From the NCBI RefSeq assembly GCF_023973825.1, contig NC_090125.1, positions 752,501 through 816,500 on the forward strand: 64,000 nucleotides of DNA, given 5' to 3'. The notes below the pieces were generated by a model. That model was not told the DNA's origin. It was given only the letters and a program-made list of their open reading frames with translations, and made no database searches. This stretch comes from Plasmodium brasilianum. Its lineage: Eukaryota; Apicomplexa; Aconoidasida; Haemosporida; Plasmodiidae. Both the position numbers and the translations under genes were made by a program. Shown here piece by piece: positions 60,140 to 64,000 of the stretch (positions are counted from its first letter, which is position 1; each line of letters starts with the position of its first letter).

Positions 60140-61825
60140 CTAGTTCGAACTATTTCTACACTTTCTCCTCATCGAAACTATAAGTCTTCCTGAGTAATTA
60201 GTAAAGGTCTGAAAGTCGTATGACATTAAGTAAAAATCATCATGCTTTAATAGTGCTATATCTTCTTCTATCGTATTCTTTTGTACAGGTAGTAAAAAAA
60301 CTAACATTCCATCATCAACAAGTGTGGAGGAAGCAATATTTAATAAATCTTTGACAGCTGACTTACAGCTATAAGAAACCATTTTTGTATTCATTATGTT
60401 CTTAACTTTTTTAGGCTCCCCGGTGTCATACATACTTGTAAGCCCATTCTTCTGAGTGCATTTGATGTTATCATTGTTCAGACTCTCATCATTATTATTA
60501 CCATCGTCATCAGCATAAGCATTAGTATCGTCATTAACACCATCATCAATATCCTTACCAGTACCCTTAGCAGCAATGTCAACATCACTACGAATGCATC
60601 CATTTACACTATTACTATTATCACTAGATACAACTTTTCTTTTATTTTCCATCCTTCCTGAGGTATTCATACATATTCGTACAGGTGCTCTAACTCCATA
60701 TGGAGGGTCAGAAACAATTGCGTCTACCCATGCCTTGTGAAATGTATTCCAAATAGGTTTCGAATTGTCTGATACTAAAATATCAGGAAGATTCAAATTA
60801 TAATGATGAAAATTTTCAAATATACTTTTATTCTTTTTTTTATGTTGAACATGAGGATTTAAATATGCCAATTTATAACCTTTTAATAATCTTATATCAA
60901 TATCATTACCTATACATATAGCATTAAAGGTAGACGACGTGACTAATAGCCCCCCGGAACCTACAAATGGGTCTAATACAATATCACCTTTTTTAATTTT
61001 TGCTATATTACACATTATAAAAGCTAGTTCATTGTCTGTAGTTGTCGGTCCTAACACGGGTCTTCTATTTAATGCGTAATGCACCCACCATACCATTCTT
61101 GGACGAACAGTAGTATTATTACTATTGCTAGCGTCCTTACTGGTACTACTGAAATTTTTAACACTGATATTGGCATCGTCCTTACTATTACAGTTACTAC
61201 TACCGTTGCTTCCACCGGTACTGCTATTATTACCATCAGTATTACTACTTACATTATTAACATCTCCTTTGTTATAATTTAACGAATAGTTGTATTTCCT
61301 TGTAGCTATAAATTTTCCAAAATATACTTTTTTCAATGTTCCTGAATTACAGTCATTATAATCTTCAATGAGACCAAGTTGAATATCAGGATTTATCAAA
61401 TCGACATTTGGAAAATTGTCAAGAATACTTTTAAAGTAATTCATCTTTTTTACTTTTTCTTCTTGATTTATAATTCTTCTAAAAGAATTAAAATAAAAAC
61501 ACCATTTTTTATTATTATATAAATTCTTTTCAAATAAATGTTTTTTGTTTGTTAAGTCATTTAACAACTCATCATAGGAGCACCCTTCACTCCATATATG
61601 CAGGACCCCCTTTATTAAAATACTTCTTGAGAGTATATTTTTCCATAACTGTTCCTCTGCTATATCTACCTTTATATATACTTCACCCTTAAACTTACTT
61701 TTATTTTCATTAAATAATGGCTCGTTTTCTTCATTATATCCATATATCTGTAATAGGGATTTTAATTCCGCTATCTTACATTCATCATATTTCTTATGTC
61801 TGCTGAACCAAATAAGATATGACAT
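60140..61825 (-). CDS. TRM11: tRNA (guanine(10)-N2)-methyltransferase, TRM11/TRMT11 family
   Basis: 562 residues from ATG 61825 ([20 protein letters not shown]). Another in-frame ATG eight codons upstream (61849) lies at the edge of a microsatellite, so the internal one is preferred. The N-terminus ([25 protein letters not shown]) matches the ferredoxin-like/THUMP part of TRM11. The methyltransferase domain has [15 protein letters not shown], motif [12 protein letters not shown] near residue 288 for S-adenosylmethionine, [12 protein letters not shown] and the catalytic DPPYG near 373, then the final [20 protein letters not shown]. The family makes m2G10 in tRNA, with TRM112 as activating partner in eukaryotes. 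Two Asn/Ser/Asp-rich inserts interrupt it, near 195-235 and after DPPYG at about 395-470; both are typical Plasmodium loops. It converges with the candidate small gene. Confidence 0.92.
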   Translation of the reverse strand: MSYLIWFSRHKKYDECKIAELKSLLQIYGYNEENEPLFNENKSKFKGEVYIKVDIAEEQLWKNILSRSILIKGVLHIWSEGCSYDELLNDLTNKKHLFEKNLYNNKKWCFYFNSFRRIINQEEKVKKMNYFKSILDNFPNVDLINPDIQLGLIEDYNDCNSGTLKKVYFGKFIATRKYNYSLNYNKGDVNNVSSNTDGNNSSTGGSNGSSNCNSKDDANISVKNFSSTSKDASNSNNTTVRPRMVWWVHYALNRRPVLGPTTTDNELAFIMCNIAKIKKGDIVLDPFVGSGGLLVTSSTFNAICIGNDIDIRLLKGYKLAYLNPHVQHKKKNKSIFENFHHYNLNLPDILVSDNSKPIWNTFHKAWVDAIVSDPPYGVRAPVRICMNTSGRMENKRKVVSSDNSNSVNGCIRSDVDIAAKGTGKDIDDGVNDDTNAYADDDGNNNDESLNNDNIKCTQKNGLTSMYDTGEPKKVKNIMNTKMVSYSCKSAVKDLLNIASSTLVDDGMLVFLLPVQKNTIEEDIALLKHDDFYLMSYDFQTFTNYSGRLIVSMRRKCRNSSN

Positions 61826-61844
61826 ACTTGCAAATACATATGTA

Positions 61845-61906
<62 letters not shown>

Positions 61907-61972
61907 TGTATGTATGTATGTATGTATGTATGTATGTATGTATGTATGTATGTATGTATGTATGTATGTATG

Positions 61973-62003
<31 letters not shown>

Positions 62004-64000
62004 TATCCTTTAGTAAAATTATAAACTACTGGCTAAGATCGTATTCTTCCCTTCACTCAGTTTAGTGTAAGAACTAGCATAAAAAAGGAAGAACACATAA
62101 ATAAGAAGATGAAACAATCTTACAATAAGTTAGGTAGTAAACCAATAAGATGGTATGCTAATTGGATGGTGTACTAATGCGCAAGTATGCTAATAATCGA
62201 ATATGCTATAATAACCCAAGTAAAAAGCTGCATACTAGGCAAATAATGAAACAAAATTTAATAAACTAAAAAATTAGTTAATGTAAATAAAATAAATGTA
62301 CATATGGCAATGAGTTGAAAAAATTCATTTTTTTTTTTTTTTTTAATTTTATCTTTAGAAAAAAAAAAAAAAAAAAGCACAGTAAGCCACTATTAAAGTA
62401 AAGAATTAAAATTCAAAGAGAAAACAGTGAATGATTAATTAAAAAGGAAAAAGTTAATACGAATTTAAAAATTAAAAAATGAATTTTCAGTTAAGAGGGG
62501 GAAAACGAATGCTTAAATAAATTACAACGTATACCCACTTATTAAGTTTTTAAAATTTATAAATGTCAAAAAAATGAAATTTTAATTTTTTTTTTTAAAT
62601 AAAATATTTTAAATAAAAAAAAAATATATATATATACATTTTTCCTAAAGGTCACAAACTTAGCTATTATCTGTCACCCAAATAGTGGAAAGTGGATGCG
62701 ACCTCAAAATATTAAGAATTATTACAAAAGTGTTTACATATGAAACACTTGTTTACTATATTAATATTATACATACATATTTATTTGTTTAAATATATAT
62801 GTTTTGTTTTATATATATTATTATATATATTTAATTATATAAATTTGATATATATATATACATATATATTATATATATATATATATATTAAATTATATAT
62901 ATATATATTTATACATATACATGCTTAATGACACATATGAAGCAGAAGAATATCGTTTAGCATATGTCTATGAAAACCCATACATATGCATGTGCATGTG
63001 ATATTCCTTCTGTTATGTTTACAATTTTTGAATTATTTGATTTCGTGAGTTATCAGCACTTGGGATTGTTTCTAGTTTTTTTTTTTTTTTTTTTTTTTTT
63101 TGTTATTATTGTTATTCCATTTTGCTATTTCCTCTTTCTTTTTTTTTTTGTTGTTAACCAAAACAATGAAATAAAACGAATGCACACATGCATTTTGAAA
63201 AAAAAAAGAAAAACAAAAAAAATTACAAAGAAAAAAAAGAATTTCTTAATAAACTTAAAAATAAAAATACAAAAGGGTAAGATGAAAAAATATCAAATTT
63301 TGTTTTCGTACTTCTGTATGTCAAAAAAAAAAAAAAAAGATATATTATTTTTTTTTTCTTTTTTTACATAATTATATTTTTAAGCACATTTGAACTCGAT
63401 AAAAAAGCAAAATACACATAAGTATATTTATGCATAAGCACGATTTTATGCGACTTTTAGAGAAATGCAAATATTTATAATATCGAGAAACTGCTTAGTG
63501 ATGATAAAAATACAAATATGTTAGTACAAAACTTTCAGATTGTTATTATTTTGTATAAGCATGTACGTGAGTACACCTTTTTGCATATGTACACATAAAT
63601 ACACACACAATACGAATATACACATATATATATATATATATGTATGTACACGTACATATAAAGTAAGATATGATGTAAAGGAAAAGGAAATTAATAACAT
63701 GATAAAAAAATGAAAATTTATAGTTGTATGTATACAGTTGGTTAGAGACTAAGCAAAAAGAACTTGTCAATTATCGTTATGTAAGATTAATGGAATAACT
63801 AAATGCTACAAAGGATGCTTGACTTAAAGCACTTAGCATACAAATGTTAGATATATTATATATATATATATATATGCATATACTTACATATGTACACATA
63901 TATGAATATATATATATGTATATGAAATACTTGACACATACGTAATGTTACATATGTAAATACTGAAACACATTCATACGTTTGTGTAGTTTTTATTACT
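61826..64000. other. Intergenic region at the right edge
   Basis: 2.2 kb upstream of TRM11, presumably its promoter and 5' UTR. Contains the TA/TATG array, poly-T and poly-A runs (62330-62344, 62360-62376, 63079-63101, 63324-63339), and TA arrays (62850-62910, 63627-63641, 63858-63875). No gene or RNA gene supported up to the window end. Confidence 0.65.
61849..62001. repeat. Compound microsatellite (TA)n(TATG)n
   Basis: About 15 TA units (61850-61879) followed by roughly 30 uninterrupted TATG tetranucleotides to 62001. Plus-strand open frames here are poly-(MYVC) artefacts. It begins 24 bp upstream of the preferred TRM11 start codon. Confidence 0.93.

Noticed and set aside
63546..63770. 74-codon minus-strand ORF at the right edge
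   Set aside because: Composed of Y/I/C/T residues from ACAT and TA repeats; no protein-like segment.

Overview
The window is nuclear DNA of a malaria parasite (Plasmodium). It is strongly AT-rich, with long A/T homopolymers, TA and ACAT-type microsatellites, very long asparagine/lysine-rich open frames and short GT..AG introns. The clinching gene is Kelch13 (K13), a 714-residue BTB/POZ plus six-blade propeller protein at 38064-40208. Its neighbours (glycine-cleavage T-protein, PRP4, giant VPS13-like protein, K13, UDP-GlcNAc pyrophosphorylase, a small conserved gene, RAD5) fit, as far as I remember it, the order around K13 on P. falciparum chromosome 13. The base composition and K13 length suggest a non-falciparum species such as P. 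malariae or P. ovale, but I cannot fix the species from sequence alone.

Layout, left to right. 1-1502 (-): 5' part of an unrecognised low-complexity protein that runs off the window. 3203-5788 (-): aminomethyltransferase (GCVT). 7603-9519 (-): U4/U6 snRNP protein PRP4. 9520-12761: divergent promoter region with a 21-bp minisatellite and a possible tiny spliced gene. 12762-34494 (+): one VPS13-type lipid-transfer protein of about 7,240 residues, interrupted in this sequence by two same-direction single-base shifts inside poly-A tracts. 38064-40208 (+): K13. 41448-43262 (+): UDP-N-acetylglucosamine pyrophosphorylase. 43596-45212 (-): four-exon gene of unknown function. 46344-51664 (-): three-exon RAD5 helicase/ubiquitin ligase. 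55050-57776 (+): CDT1-like replication-licensing factor. 59307-59905 (+): candidate small spliced membrane protein. 60140-61825 (-): tRNA m2G10 methyltransferase TRM11. The rest is intergenic AT-rich DNA.

The genes do not form an operon-like system; they are mostly housekeeping genes. Two are replication/repair factors (RAD5, CDT1-like) sharing a divergent 3.4-kb promoter region. Two concern RNA (PRP4, TRM11). Two concern membranes and glycoconjugates (VPS13, UAP for GPI precursor supply). K13 acts in haemoglobin endocytosis and determines artemisinin response. I found no prokaryote-style element, CRISPR array, transposon, rRNA or confident tRNA. The least explained items are two small spliced genes, a GC-richer hairpin block 3' of PRP4, and a long upstream ORF ending in an ATGA overlap with the PRP4 start.
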